Below, one piece after another: positions 30,667 to 42,016 of a stretch of DNA of 46,426 nucleotides. The position numbers were made by a program, and so were the translations under genes. Origin of the DNA: Perkinsus chesapeaki (lineage: Eukaryota; Perkinsozoa; Perkinsida; Perkinsidae); assembly GCA_013115145.1 (NCBI GenBank), contig JAAPAO010000254.1, forward strand, positions 1-46,426, written 5' to 3'. The notes under the pieces were generated by a model, which was not told the DNA's origin, did not search any database, and saw only the letters and a list, made by a program, of their open reading frames with translations. The first letter of the stretch is position 1; each line of letters starts with the position of its first letter.

Positions 30667-32332
30667 TTATCCAAGGCCAATCTTACGGAACTTCGCTCCG
30701 CCGTTGCCATTGCTCATTTTTCCTGGATGTTTCCCAACCACCCTTCGGGAACATATCTTTTCCTCAATCCACTCGACCAATCGTTTCTTCCGTTTTTCTA
30801 TCAAACTCTCCCAATCGCCTTCAAGAGGCAGCAAACAGGAATACTTCTCCACCATCCACCGCGATACTTTTCGGACTTCCTCATCGAAATGTTTCGAAGG
30901 CCAAGACACGAGTCTTCGATCCTTGCAAATATGCGCCACGAAATTCACTACCGCAGAATCGATCGATACATCTGCCCGACTCGACGACGACGATGTGGAT
31001 TGCTCGGGAGGCCGCTTCTCCTGGTAATTTTGTGGCGCGTGACGTTGCTTATCCCTAGGTGGCGCTCCCAAATAGCTGAGTCCCTTGAGGGGCTGCCTAA
31101 TATTTTTCTGATAAACTGTTTGTGCTCCTAATAACTTAGATAACGAAAATCTCCCGGGTGCGCTCGCCACATTGGTATCCTTTTTCGGCATATCTTCACG
31201 CTTCAACCTCAGCTCGAAGTCTGCAGCCTGCCTAAGCGTATCCTTCAAGCCTTCATTTTCAGAATCGCTCGAAGACTTCATCGGTCTCCACTGCACACTT
31301 TGCTTCACCCTCTTCATTCGCCGACCCCGTCTGCCCACCGTACGTGCCTTTCGCTTAGAGACTGCCCCGATCAACAAGTCTGGCTCTGCCTCCTCCGTCC
31401 GGCCGATTTCAACATCAACTCCTGCAGTTTTCAACTTGGCAGCTGCCGGCATTTTCCCTCCACTCGATAGCCTTGTCATCCTCAATGCTCGAAAACTCAA
31501 CGGCACCGAATGGACCGAGGGCCACAATGAAGGGCCCAATTTCATCAGTAATGAGGAAACCTCCCCAACTTCCATAGGGTTCAAATTTGTCCCCGAAATA
31601 TCAAGTTCGCTCAAAAACCAAGCCAATTTGGGCTGCTTCGCTCCGCTGATCTTTTCAATTTTTTTACCATAACTGATTTGAGCCGCCTTCAAAGACCTCA
31701 TTATTTTACACACGCTTTTTGCAGTCACAATCGTATTGTCTACAAAACTCACCTTGAGCAGGCCTCGTCCGTTTTCTAATACCACACTTTTCTCAACTTG
31801 CATATCTTTCCAGGATAACATTGCCGTCACAACGCCCTTTTTAACCTCCCTCACCAACCCACTTTCATCTCCATTGTGCCCCTCGACCACGCTGTCGGTG
31901 ATAGCTATCTTGATGGTGACCTCTGAAGGGTTTCCTGGCGCAGTGACGCTGATATAAGTCGGCAACACAGTCTTGGGCTTCGGCTTTTCCACAAGAGCGA
32001 CTTCTTTCTCATCCTCATCGCTGCTACTCGTACCAAGTTCAATGATATCTTTGGGTTGACCCGCGCAAGATTCATCCAAGGTCTCTTCAGGTACACTACA
32101 AGAGCTCGGTGAAGTCTCCGGTGAAATGATATCCTCTTCATTTGATGAAGTCGGCGAAGGAAGCAGATGACTGTGTCGCGGACAGAATACCTGCCATCAC
32201 CAAGAATCGAACCCGCGACCTCTTCGGTTCCCCTTTCACATTGCTAAAACGTTTGCCGCAGCCGACTGCCCAGTCTACTTCACTACGATTCAACCATTCA
32301 ATCGTTTCGTTGGGCCACTCGATGGAAGCCAT
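30667..32332 (-). CDS. basic hypothetical protein, probably nuclear
   Basis: Two exons, 32332-32240 and 32190-30667, phase 0, 538 aa from MASIEWPNETIEWL; an upstream in-frame ATG at about 32347 is possible. The N-terminal 31 residues contain two Trp-rich motifs. Then come a Ser/acidic stretch (SSNEEDIISPETSPSS, SSSDEDEKE), a middle domain with alternating hydrophobic pattern (residues about 110-290), and a strongly basic patch (KRKARTVGRRGRRMKRVK) that looks like a nuclear-localisation signal. The C-terminal region is helical (DSAVVNFVAHICKDRRL, DEEVRKVSRWMVEKYSCLL) and ends in a basic tail. I recognise no family. Two family-1 cores lie inside exon 2 (30929-30947 sense, 31027-31046 antisense), and the first is bounded by GT...AG, so it could be an alternatively spliced 30-nt segment. 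Confidence 0.7.
32191..32239 (-). repeat. family-3 intron, sense (49 nt)
   Basis: Donor GTGAAAGGGG, then GGTCGCGGGTTCGATTCTTG, acceptor GATGGCAG. Phase 0 joins CGKRFSN to VFCPRHSHLLP. Confidence 0.75.
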
Positions 32333-32394
32333 CAGATAAAACATCAACGAACAATCTAAAGGCTGTTCACTTCACGGCGAATGTACGTTCTTAA

Positions 32395-32790
32395 CTAAGG
32401 CGCGATTGTCATGTCAACACTACGACAAGAAACATACCACCTCGCCGCCGACCCCTCAGAATCTTTCAGCGACGACGAAACTATCGGATGTTCAATCTCG
32501 GTGGAGCGCGGAAATAAATCATTTTCAGTGTCATCAGGAAATTCCTACTATCGACTTACCTCCCCATCAGGCACGCAGTCGTATCCGGCGCAGAAGGGAT
32601 GGAATGGCGCGTCACAGGTCTTCACATTCGATCCACTTTTCCCCTTCCTCTTTTTTGCAGGTAACTCCGGTGCGTCACACAACAGCATTGTCCCTCTCTG
32701 GTCTGCTGGTGCTGCTTGTATTATCGTATTACCACATATTGCACAACGGTAAGTATCCAAAGACTCTTCAGATGAAGAAGAAGAAGACAT
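32395..32790 (-). CDS. PHD-like zinc-finger protein
   Basis: Two exons, 32790-32560 and 32496-32395, phase 0, about 110 aa. It starts MSSSSSSEES. Zinc ligands follow in PHD/ePHD-like order: YRCAICGN, MLLCDAP, KTCDAPFHPFCAGYDC, and a final ARWYVSCRS in exon 2. The His-Pro-Phe-Cys centre with a following Gly-Tyr-Asp-Cys is typical of fingers that read histone tails or mediate protein contacts, so a nuclear role is plausible. The intron is taken as 63 nt; a 15-nt alternative (GTAAGTCGATAGTAG) also keeps phase and would add EFPDDTENDLFPRSTE. The gene ends 62 bp upstream of the next minus-strand gene, so spacing is tight. Confidence 0.65.
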
Positions 32791-32976
32791 GCTGAAAAAA
32801 TCGAAACGTAGAACACTCAAACGAACTGAGCTGGGTAGATCTATGGTAAAAATCTCATTTCTTTGAGGGAGCTCGAGAGTGAGTCGGGCTTGGAAACTAC
32901 CGGAGCGATTAAACGGAGAGTAAAGTAGTAGCATAGACTAGAATTGCTAGTGCGACTGATATCCCTCATTCCCATA

Positions 32977-33866
32977 CTACTTATCATCATCATAAAGTGT
33001 ATCAGCCTGTTTAGCTTCCTGCACTTGTATAACTTGTTCTATTATTAATTGCCATTTGCCTATTGATCCATCTCCTCCTCCTCCTCCTTTATTCAGACTA
33101 TATTCAGCAACGTAGTGTATTGTGGCACGACAACTCGGACAGGAATTCTCCCTTTGAATACTCCAGTGCTGACCATCAATAATAAAACCATCGACCAACC
33201 AGATAAACCATTTTTGCTGTTTCTATTCATTACTTATACAATTTATGTAAGACTACTTCAACGAAGATTTGTGTCAAATGCATTTCGCGGCGAGTGACTT
33301 TCGACAAAGGCATGCGTGGTCGGAAAACACAGGGGACAAAAAGGTGCCAACAATGCAATGTAGTTTTACCGTAGAAGTTTTGCGTGTGACATAAAAGATA
33401 CGTTTTGATGCGCTTTGGAGATCGTTACTGCTGCTGACACGGATAGATCCGAAAGACTATCATAAAGTTGATAAATCCACTTATATATCTCATAACCCGA
33501 GACAGCTTGATTCCCAGATCAATGTCCAATACAAGTTGATTAAAATATTATAAAGTTAGTATTGCTACTCATTAGCAACTACCTTATAAGAAGGAAACCC
33601 CGAAAGATGAGGAAACTGAGCTACACTTGTAACAGTTCCACAGAGATTACGGTGACAAATTCTTAAGTATAAGATATTCCCTCCACTATTACCTCCAAAC
33701 ATCCAACATGAAAGGCATGCTCACAGCAATCCATTTTAGCATAACGAGGAGGCCCGTCTATAGATGCCATACCACACTGGTCTTCATTAGAAAATATCTC
33801 GCGGCAAATGGGACACTCGAGCGGGGTGCCATTAGCCGAGGCGAATCCAGCTTCAACGAAGGAAAG
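32977..33866 (-). CDS. RING-H2 protein, probable E3 ubiquitin ligase (5' partial)
   Basis: Exons 33866-33693 and 33216-32977, phase 0. The RING reads LECPICREIF (C1, C2), then KMDCCEHAFHVGCLE (C3, H4, H5, C6) and, after the intron, RENSCPSCRA (C7, C8), with a Trp-rich insertion QKWFIWLVDGF between. The C-terminus has a Gly run (KGGGGGDG) and an acidic end DTLYDDDK. Ring ligands are complete, so it should bind zinc and an E2. The N-terminus continues upstream of 33866; a segment near 33990-34040 (SLEAYLEELR before GTATCT) is a candidate. The 476-nt intron contains a plus-oriented family-1 core at about 33279-33297. Confidence 0.75.
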
Positions 33867-34309
33867 CTGAAATGGAAAAATAATGAAAGGTGCTGAATTG
33901 AGCTAGTCAGCTGAGCAGATATAGGCGAGAGAAGAGGAGGGATATGCAATTATATATAGAAATGATTACACAATGGTCGAGATGGGTATTAAGATACCTT
34001 AATTCCTCAAGGTAGGCCTCGAGAGAGAGTGAGAATGCTGAATCAGTAGCCTATATTGAAGCCTGTATTGTGAGGGTCCATAGAATTAGTGTCCAAAGCA
34101 GCCCCTTATGTGGTATTAGCACTCAAATGCTTGAATTGGCAGCTTGCCAAAATACTCACCTTAAAGATATCAAATGAAAAATATCTGATGGAGCTGATAA
34201 CGGCTGTGCATGCATTTCAAATAGTACTTATAATGTTAGTAGAGAGATGAATGATAACCACGTAAAGGTGAGCCCCATGCCAGTACCTCTTGTTTGAAAT
34301 GCCCTTTAC

Positions 34310-34540
34310 TTAATAATCTTGATGAAATCCTCTTTGGTGGCATAGAAGTTTAATGATAATGGCCATTAGACGATGCAATAGACTATGACTTGAATCTCTC
34401 AGACCTCTAGCACCTCTGGCCGTGATATTTAATAACACCTTTTCTACATGGAATCGAATGTATAGCACTACTTCCATAGAACCATCTCTAGTGGCCTTTA
34501 CTAAAATTATTCGGGCAACCTGCTTCACACACTAAAGCGG
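34310..34540 (-). CDS. possible helical exon(s), unidentified
   Basis: Minus-strand reading gives IIQAMAALVCEA, then (after a possible 19-nt intron or in another frame) KATRDGSMEVVLYIRFHVEK, then LLHRLMAIIIKLLCHQRGFH and a stop. The alternating hydrophobic pattern resembles an armadillo/HEAT-type helix pair. Start and neighbours are unknown, and the call is weak. Confidence 0.3.
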
Positions 34541-34883
34541 CCATTGCTTGAATAATAACTTCTCCTTTATAACAATACGAATATGAAATATAAGTTAAAA
34601 TCCCTTAACAAGTATAATTTATTTTCCTTTGATTGTCATGACAACAATCGATAATATGCATCGGAAAATATCGAATAAATCGACCCGATTATATGGGCTT
34701 TGTCAGATAATATCTTTACCTTTATTTCCTGTACCACAAATACAGCCGAGTTAATTGGAAAATATAAACACAACGAACTTGAGATTTCAAGCAAAATGGT
34801 ATTAATCATGTTACATCATAGATGGACTGGAAAGATGGGGATTAGGTTGCCTGCGAAAAGATATGCGAAGCTAACAGATGTTT

Positions 34884-35402
34884 CTATCTTACTGCCAAAA
34901 ATCCATCTAACCTCGTTATGAGGTCCTCGGAATATGCACATAACTTGACCTGTTTTGTATCTTGCAAGGCTCGACCATGAGATACTTCTTCAATAATCGC
35001 TCCGATCATGTCATCCAAACACTTTTGCAATTCTTGTCCTGCTTCATACAAGGTCATCGGGTCTAGATTTCGACCTTCTGCGCATCTTGTCAAGTTAACC
35101 TCGGGAGAATCTTGTAATTTCACCAAGCTTAAGCAGGATTTCACACTCTTCGTAAAGATTCGTTTGTGTCTGCCATGGGCTAGCTCGAGATGGAAGACTG
35201 CCCAACACCGAACTGTGCGATTCTCGACTGCATTTGCGACGGATGTTCTAACGACCCTGATACTAAATGGTTGGGCGTATCTTCGAGGTTGACCTTGCAA
35301 GATGCAAAATAGGTCAGCTGGTGCGTCATCAGTCATAACCTCATCTGGGGCTATCTTGAATTGTTTTACTGTGGATTGCCTTTGAGAGAATGCAGCACCC
35401 AT
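34884..35402 (-). CDS. hypothetical protein with N-myristoylation-type start
   Basis: Single open frame. Of two ATGs (35408, 35402) the second gives MGAAFSQRQS, which fits the myristoylation rule G2...S6, and I prefer it. The 172-aa product has no known domain. A middle segment (RYAQPFSIRVVRTSVANAVE) has beta-strand character, and the C-terminal half is helical (YEAGQELQKCLDDMIGAIIE). Near the C-terminus, ALQDTKQVKLC is encoded by a family-4 repeat core (CTTGCAAGATACAAAACAGG), meaning the element is either exonised or an unrecognised intron. A membrane-peripheral location is an inference from the N-terminus only. Confidence 0.55.
   Translation of the reverse strand: MGAAFSQRQSTVKQFKIAPDEVMTDDAPADLFCILQGQPRRYAQPFSIRVVRTSVANAVENRTVRCWAVFHLELAHGRHKRIFTKSVKSCLSLVKLQDSPEVNLTRCAEGRNLDPMTLYEAGQELQKCLDDMIGAIIEEVSHGRALQDTKQVKLCAYSEDLITRLDGFLAVR
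34944..34972 (-). repeat. family-4 core within an open reading frame
   Basis: The minus strand reads TTGCAAGATACAAAACAGGT, 19-20 of 20 bases as in the intron at 23590-23634, but here in frame in the protein at 34884-35402. Confidence 0.75.
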
Positions 35403-35408
35403 TACCAT

Positions 35409-36510
35409 AGAGATTTGTTGTTCTTAATTGATCGTTAAGAGTTGAGGAAGAGAGAGAGCACTCAAGAGTTCAAGATCCCCATACGACGAAATTGACAAAT
35501 TGAATTGAGCAAAGTGTTAATGAGCCATAAATAATGGAGTAGAGGTTACTGGATGGTTCCATCCCGAACCTGGATTCCAGATCAAGACCCAGATCGAGCG
35601 GTCGCCGCTCTAAGAGCGAATCTCCTGTAACGGTGCATTGGCGTCTTAGCCGCCTGGGCGCCAAAATGGCAGCTGCTGCCTGGTAAACCCAGTTTCAGAG
35701 ATGCTCAGATCCTCAGATTCTCAGATTCCTATATACTATTATCCGACTACTATATGGAAATTTCTCTGTTACGGGGGCTCAGCATGAGCTACGGCAAATT
35801 TGTTGATTTCATGATGATGAAGTGGCTGTGTTTATGACTACTTAACGTTGTCGTCGACAACCTGTCGATTATTATTCAAGATGATTCACTTTACTGTGTG
35901 GCTTTCTATTGTACCAGTGCTACAGTACCCGTGGCAGGGCGCCTTGTCGTATTTGTTGTGGACGTCTTCGACGTAGTAGTACTAGGAAGCACAGCACCAG
36001 TATTTACTAGAAATGCGAGTCGAATTAGTCGAAACACCGGTAAACTGTTACGGTATACCTGTAGCCGGAGTACTCGTAACCAAACACTTGTAGATTAACT
36101 GTAGGGATACTAGGAGACAGCCGTAGTGTCGCAGATACAGTCAATTCAAGAAAGACTGGAAAAGTATGCTAACAAGATGTTTTCAGTCTCATATCGCACG
36201 CGAATATACGGCTAGCTCATACTAATAGTTCTAGATCATGTAGCATGCAGTTACTTATAGGAATCTTACTGTTTCATTGTCATACAAAATAATTAGCGCA
36301 CGCCCGTGGTGAGGTTCCCACTACAAAACCTAGGCGGCGGAGTGACATAGGATGATATCGCTAATCAATCGACGGTTCAATGAATACATATGATTGTAGT
36401 CAAATCATCAGGCTCGTCTCACACATGAAACTGTCGAAAGATACAAAGTAGTTATAATCTTCTTGCACGTTGCAAAAATGATGGAGCGTGCTAGGTATGT
36501 TTTTGTCCAC
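35409..36510. other. intergenic, no gene seen
   Basis: About 1.1 kb without a supported exon. It includes a CAGAT(C/T)CTCAGATTC short repeat near 35706-35728 and is otherwise unremarkable. Confidence 0.4.
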
Positions 36511-37486
36511 ACTTGTAACTTACAACTTGTAAGTTACAAGTTGTAAGAAGCAGTATTGGCTACCGGGAAGCCGCTATCCTCTGCAACGTTTCGTCATCAA
36601 CCAACCTCTCCTGGATGAGGTTACACAGAAAACACTGGCCGACTGTAAACCCACTTCTACTTCCTCACAAACCCAGTGGTGTTACGCCACTGGGTCGCCA
36701 CCCCTTAGTCTGGATGCTTGGAAATGCGAAATTTCAAGTGCCCCTCGTAAGTGATAACCTGAGATTGGACTTATTCGACACTGTTCAACAAGATCGCCGT
36801 AGCCCACCAAAACTCTCTGAAGTCCCGCTACCATTCCGTTATCTCCTCCGAATTGGAGGCTTGAATCCGCTCGGAACCTCGCCATATTATGGTGAGTCAC
36901 CATTGGTGACCATAATGATATAACGCTACGGTCGGATGTGCAGTCGGTGATTTCCACTGTGCAGCATATGGTGTCGAATGTGCCACTGTCAGTGCGCTAG
37001 ATGTTGGCTGCGCTCCGATGGATGGAGGGGTCATACCGTTCGCATCGAACGGTTCGACATAACGTTACCCGCAACATGTTGTACCTCTTCTTGTCGGCGA
37101 TGTTGCCAAGGTAGATGGTGTTCCACCTTCGAGTCTTAGTTGGAACACCTTTAGTGGACCACAAAGCAGTTCATGATTAAATATATATGGTATACTCTGA
37201 GTGTTTGGTGTACCATGAAAGATGACATTTGTGATCTCTCTGTGCCCGGGTGTCGAAGTCGGTGTCGGTGTGAACCGTCACGGTTCAACCGTGTGGCGTA
37301 CGGCACAGTCTTGTTACCCGCAGGCAGTCGGAACTGATGAGCTGGCCATGGATTGACATGGCCAGTGCGAGTCGGTAGACTGGTTTCGTAACCTAAGGTT
37401 ACGGTGATCTAAGGTGAGCAAGCTTGCCTTGCTGCGGTTGCCGTGTTCTAACCTTTTGCTTCACTCGTCAATGACGACTCGTCATT
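36511..37486. repeat. cluster of short inverted repeats
   Basis: At least nine perfect hairpins in 976 bp. 36511-36541 has 13-bp arms and 36519-36547 has 14-bp arms around one base, the two overlapping. Others are 36671-36695 (9-bp arms), 36886-36916 (12-bp stem with a bulge), 37036-37052 (7 bp), 37117-37149 (9 bp), 37271-37287 (7 bp), 37342-37365 (9 bp), 37387-37403 (7 bp) and 37470-37486 (7 bp). No coding exon is supported here. Confidence 0.7.
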
Positions 37487-38070
37487 CAATGAGGGTCGTT
37501 GACTGTGAAGCTTGAAACTTGGAAGTTTGAATTTCGACATATATGAAAGACGGTGAAAACGCAGCGAGAATCGTCTTACGAAGCAGCTCGCACAGAAACC
37601 TCAGAACCTGCGAGGCACGAGGGAGCGGGTTCCACTTAGCGGAATAGCGTTTGTGTTGTGCTTCCTCCCAGCGGCCGCACCAAGAAGGGAATGCAGTAGG
37701 CGGTTTACCACTTACTTCGTAAGTTCAACCGGATGCACTATGTGTACTCTTAGCTCCATTCTTGTCAATTTTGACCACGAAGTCCGGAGGGTTCTTACTC
37801 CTTCAGATCCGATACCCCATTCATCATGGAACCAAAAGCTCAATAAAGCTATTTAAACTGGAATACTTCGGCATGCTACAGTTGTGGTGAGGTACGATTC
37901 CGCTGCTGCATTGACGAATGATGTCGACTCGCTTGGAATTGGCCGCTGAAACTGAAGCTCGATTTTAGCCTGGAATGTCTCATTTGCAGCTGATTCAATC
38001 GACTTCCACCCCTCCGAGGAGACTCGTTTCCTTGCAAGAGAATGGAACAGCTTCCTAGATCATTTCACGA
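37487..38070. other. spacer, possible extra 3' exon of coiled-coil gene
   Basis: On the minus strand 37876-38050 is open in two frames; one could follow the TGCGAAG/GTTAGT site of the coiled-coil gene and end RTSPQL. It is not certain enough to include. Confidence 0.3.
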
Positions 38071-40528
38071 CTAACCTTCGCACCCAGCGAGAGCCTCATC
38101 CAGTTGATCCTTAAGAAGTTCAACTTGCGTCACCAGCGACCGCTCAATGTTGCATCTGTCCATATAATATTCAACTTGTCCCTCCGAATGGTCCTCCGAA
38201 CTTACTGGCCTTCCCTGAGCTTCCGTAATTCCTCTTCTTTTTCCATCAAACCTTCCCTCAATTCTGCCACCAATTCATCGCTTCTGTCTTGTCCAGATGC
38301 AGCACGCAGAATTTGATACCCTCTTTCCACTTCAGTTTTCAGCCGTCGTGCCGCGGCATCTCTCCTCTTCATTTCGTTCGCACCAGCAGCCACGTCCCTC
38401 CTCAGCGAATCAATTTGAGATTCCAACAAGCCGAGCTGTTCCCGCGCTAAATTAGCCGACATCTCATTCGTATCGGCGCGTTCAAAGGCCTCTTGAAAGT
38501 CGGCAGCGAGGCGGGTGCTGACATTTCCACCTTCGACATGTTCGTGTTCCTCATTGAACTTACTTTTCTAATCTCGCCTTGTCGAGATCCTCTCTCAACT
38601 GTCGCCTCTCATCGCCTATCTCCGTTAGCATTTGCTCGTACTTGTCAACTTTGGAACTTAACAAGGCTCGTTCGTGGAACCACTCGGATGCCGCAGCACT
38701 CTGAGCCGTTGTGACACCTGTCATGATGTCGTAGATTCCTGCATCGAACTACTCCAGTCAATCGGCTCTTATGGATATAACACGCTATTCAAAAAACGGT
38801 TTCGTAGCGGCAAGCGCGATGGTCCATGGCCGATGGATGTATTCTGTCACTTACCACTCAGTTCTCCTGTTTTCTTCGATATTTCCTCCTCGAGCTTGCG
38901 TATCTTCTCTCGTGCCTCCTCTAGCTGTCCTGGTAAATGTCCAGCTGAATCCATCGCGCTTTTTAGTTCAAGCGCCGCAAGATGTGCCTGCAATACCGAT
39001 CCCAACGAGGACTCCAATTCGCGTACGTCTTGTTTGGCATGATCTCTCTCTTTTTCGATGTCTCGACATGCTTTCTCCGATTTGCTCAAAGAGGTCGAGA
39101 GGTGGTTCACTTCGGTTTTTAGCCGATCAATCTCTGCTCTGTACATTTCACAATCTCCCCGCAGGTACTCTACTTCGTCTTTGGCGCTGACCAAGCTCAT
39201 CATGTCGATGCTAGTTCTTTTACCCCTACCTGGAGGCTTCATCGCGAAGCTGCTGAGTTTCGACTTTCTGTCTTGCAGTGGCCTGTATGTCATTCATAGA
39301 AACATGCAGCTCATGGCTCCTAAGGACCTAGACGCAGGTTCGAATACCGTCAACGGCATCTTCGGACCAAAGCTCTCTTCAAAACTGTCAATTCCATTTC
39401 CATTCGGGTGAGGTCCTCTTTTAGCCGAACGTTTTCAGCTTCCATTAAAGCCGTGGAAGCAGCGCGTCTTCTGCCGGCTTCAGTCGATCGGACCGACTTC
39501 GGGGAATCATCTCCCTAAAACTAAGAAATCATCAAGTTGCACATAACATTCCCTAACGAGCAATTCTGATCAGGCAGAAGAGGCGTCCAACTGACCCTTC
39601 CACTTTTGAACCCACTTTTTCAGACCATCACGAAACCCGCCGATACTCGGGAGAAAATATCCCCCCGTGAACTCTTACACTTACAGAGTGGTCGCTGTAC
39701 CGTTTTGAGCAGCCAGCTGATTTGAACCTCGTCAACTCCTCTTGCGCAGCTTCGAGTCGACCTTCAAGTTTCCGAATGGTGGACTTGTTTTTCGTCAGTT
39801 GTTGCTCGAAGGTTGTTCGCTCGTCCAGCTAAATCATTGAAACTGTCCATGCCACACAACCTTGACCAGTGATAACGGATCGTAAAATACCAACATATCA
39901 GAGCTCCGCGGGGAATTGGCTAATCAAAGAACGGAGACGAATGGATCGAACTTAAAGTCTTTTAAGTTCATAATTTCATCGGTAGTCAATGATATAAGTT
40001 TTGTTGTACTGTATTTATGGCAAAGCTTGTTTGTGCAGCTGATTCGTGTTAAAATGACTTACCAATCGATCGAGGCTGAGGGATGCACTCTGTAATTCGC
40101 CATGCGTCCTTGCAAGCCTTGCTCGTGTTGCCTTCAATTCTCCAATGAGGAAAGCTATCTTCTTTTCTTGCTTCTCGAGGATATTTCTCAGTTGCATCGA
40201 CTCGCCGACAGCCCCTCGAACTTCTCGAGCATGGCGTGCCGACTGAGACATCAACTCCGAGGTCAGTGCAGCCGTCGAGGCTGTGTGAGACAAAGATGAC
40301 AAGGACCTGACGAACGATATGGATAACAAACAAGCCCCCAACTGACCTCCGCGCTGACATCGGCTCTCCCAGAGGGATTATGTCGCTTGTGGTGTTCAAC
40401 GCTGGACTCCTAGACCGTCTTAAAGGTGAAGAGTGAACTGGGGAGCCAGAGCCCCACGTCGGGGAGTAGGAGCCTGTGTAGGGCGAGTCTGGCCTAATAG
40501 TTGACATGGTCGGCTGAGGGCCGGTCAT
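38071..40528 (-). CDS. coiled-coil protein
   Basis: Nine exons in gene order: 40528-40347, 40306-40063, 39828-39685, 39514-39368, 39282-39230, 39186-38855, 38717-38564, 38517-38206 and 38155-38071. All phases agree; 550 aa ending LAGCEG. The N-terminal ~60 residues are Ser/Pro-rich and disordered (SPTWGSGSPVHSSPLRRSRS). From about residue 80 the protein is almost continuous heptad coil: GESMQLRNILEKQEKKIAFL, KSTIRKLEGRLEAAQEELTR, ENVRLKEDLTRMEMELTVLK, EYLRGDCEMYRAEIDRLKTE, RKLEEEISKKTGELSG and EELRKLREGQ. No motor, kinase or membrane domain is present, so a cytoskeletal, centrosomal or tethering scaffold is the likely type. Introns of 40-46 nt are common (for example 40307-40346, 39187-39229 and 38518-38563) and show no clear family match. 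Donor GTCAGT in intron 1 and GTCCGA after exon 4 are atypical. Confidence 0.75.
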
Positions 40529-41653
40529 CAGGAACTCACAAGTTTGGAGACATTCCTGACAATTTATAAGGGACCTCGTATACTATAAAACCGCGATAAT
40601 CGATCCGCTTGTAACCCAAGCTCTCATTGAATTATTATTCCTTCATTCCTATTAACGAGACGATACTAAAGACTCGCAAATGGCAGGAGTGTGTCCATGA
40701 GGAGACAGACGTGAAGAGTGTTCCAAAATGTTGCTTCCCACCTAACGACAACGCTGATCTCGTAGTCTGTTGGTAAATGAGATGAGCTATATAACGTTCC
40801 AAGAATGAATATTTTCATCATGGTTGATGAACCGTTAACTCTGGTAAACCAAGCTGAAGATCTTTTACATTAAATGGAGGCCCGGAGAGCGTTTAGTTGG
40901 GTTGGGCATGTGGCATTATTTCACATCGAACGCGACAGACTCCAAATACTTTTGAAAATGACTCGTCACAAGTGTCGTAGTATCTCATAGGCTGCTGTCT
41001 CTACTTCAACCAATATGAGCTGGGAGACTGTGGAAAACAGCTGCATCACTTCTCACTGAAGACAACCAGAAACACAAACATCAATAAAGAGATGACGTCA
41101 TTCGTGTGACTTAGGAACGCAACATGAAGAAGGTTCGTTCGAGGAGAGTTTGAGGAAGCTGCTGTAAAGCTCAAGTACAATATAAAATGAAAAACGATCT
41201 GATGAAAGGACTGGTGCGGCAGGCCCGATGGTCCATTCCCGAAGATGAGCGGAGAAGTCTGAGAAGCCTGCCTATAACTGCCTACCGAGTGCGGCTCGGC
41301 AGGCACCACCACAAGTCACCAACTTACCAAACTAAGTAGAAAGCTTGTTCAAGTACTATAAATCTTAAAGGGCTCTACTGCCCATCCCTTTTCTTGAATA
41401 TTCCGTGAGCGCGGAGGAGCTTTATGAGAGAACTTTCATGCGTGTGTTCAAGTTTATTAACAACTCGACATCGTATATCCATTTATTATATTTACACTTT
41501 TAATAGGTTTGTTTGATACAGTTTTCAATGATAAGAGTGACTGACTACATCGTCTGTGCAGGTCAGTGAAAACAGCAGTATAGTCACATGTAGCCGATGA
41601 TCGGTACAACTTCTACAAAAATATACAATCAATCGAACGCTTCATTCTTCAAT
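40529..41653. other. intergenic with a possible small plus-strand gene
   Basis: A 50-codon frame at 41187-41339 (+) reads VRQARWSIPEDERRSLRSLP and ends HHHKSPTYQTK. An open segment upstream reads RRFVRGEFEEAAVKLKYNIK (about 41120-41180), and another at about 40877 starts MEARRAFSWVGHVALF. Together they could be a short basic, perhaps mitochondrial protein, but no phase-consistent splice model was found. Confidence 0.3.
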
Positions 41654-42016
41654 CTAGACAATTATTTCGTTGTTATCAACATCCGCAAACTCCGCGCTTC
41701 CTTCGACTTGGGATGCCTCCCGAAGCTCATCCTTGCCGCGTTGATTCGGCGTGGTGGGTGCAAGATCCGCCGAGCTCAACAAACGAATTCTACCCACCAA
41801 GGAGGCATGGTCGGAAGTTCGGTTACTAAAATGGAGGTCATGAGGATCGAACCCGCGACCGTCTGATTGAAGGACTCACGTATTGTGACTGTTGATTTGC
41901 TTCCTTAACCCTTTTTCTTCTTGTTTATCACCGCTAAGCATCGCTCTAGCACAAGCATTTCTGAGAGGAAGGTCGGCTCGCCACATCTGGGCTGGAGCAA
42001 CTGTCACCATCATAAC
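41654..42016 (-). CDS. 3' end of an unidentified gene
   Basis: Two exons, 42016-41880 and 41825-41654, joined in phase 2. The encoded C-terminus reads VTVAPAQMWRADLPLRNACA, then KQEEKGLRKQINSHNTNRTS, and ends EFADVDNNEIIV. The last exon is hydrophilic and low in complexity; the previous one may be the end of a folded domain. Upstream coding probably continues through the acceptor TGATGTAG at 42017; a candidate exon near 42170-42215 contains QYFGNEYNPREL before GTGAGT. No family is recognised. Confidence 0.5.
41826..41879 (-). repeat. family-3 intron, sense (54 nt)
   Basis: Donor GTGAGTCC, core GGTCGCGGGTTCGATCCTC, acceptor CTCCATTTTAG. Phase 2 joins INSHN-T to NRTSDHASL. Confidence 0.78.

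Noticed and set aside
30704-31672. Plus-strand open frames (107-166 codons)
   Set aside because: Antisense shadows of the 538-aa minus-strand gene, whose splice model and composition are more coherent.
36511-37486. CRISPR-like array
   Set aside because: The inverted repeats differ from each other and there is no regular spacer-repeat pattern.
37653-37856. Plus-strand open frame downstream of the hairpin cluster
   Set aside because: Low-quality composition, no splice context and no family resemblance.
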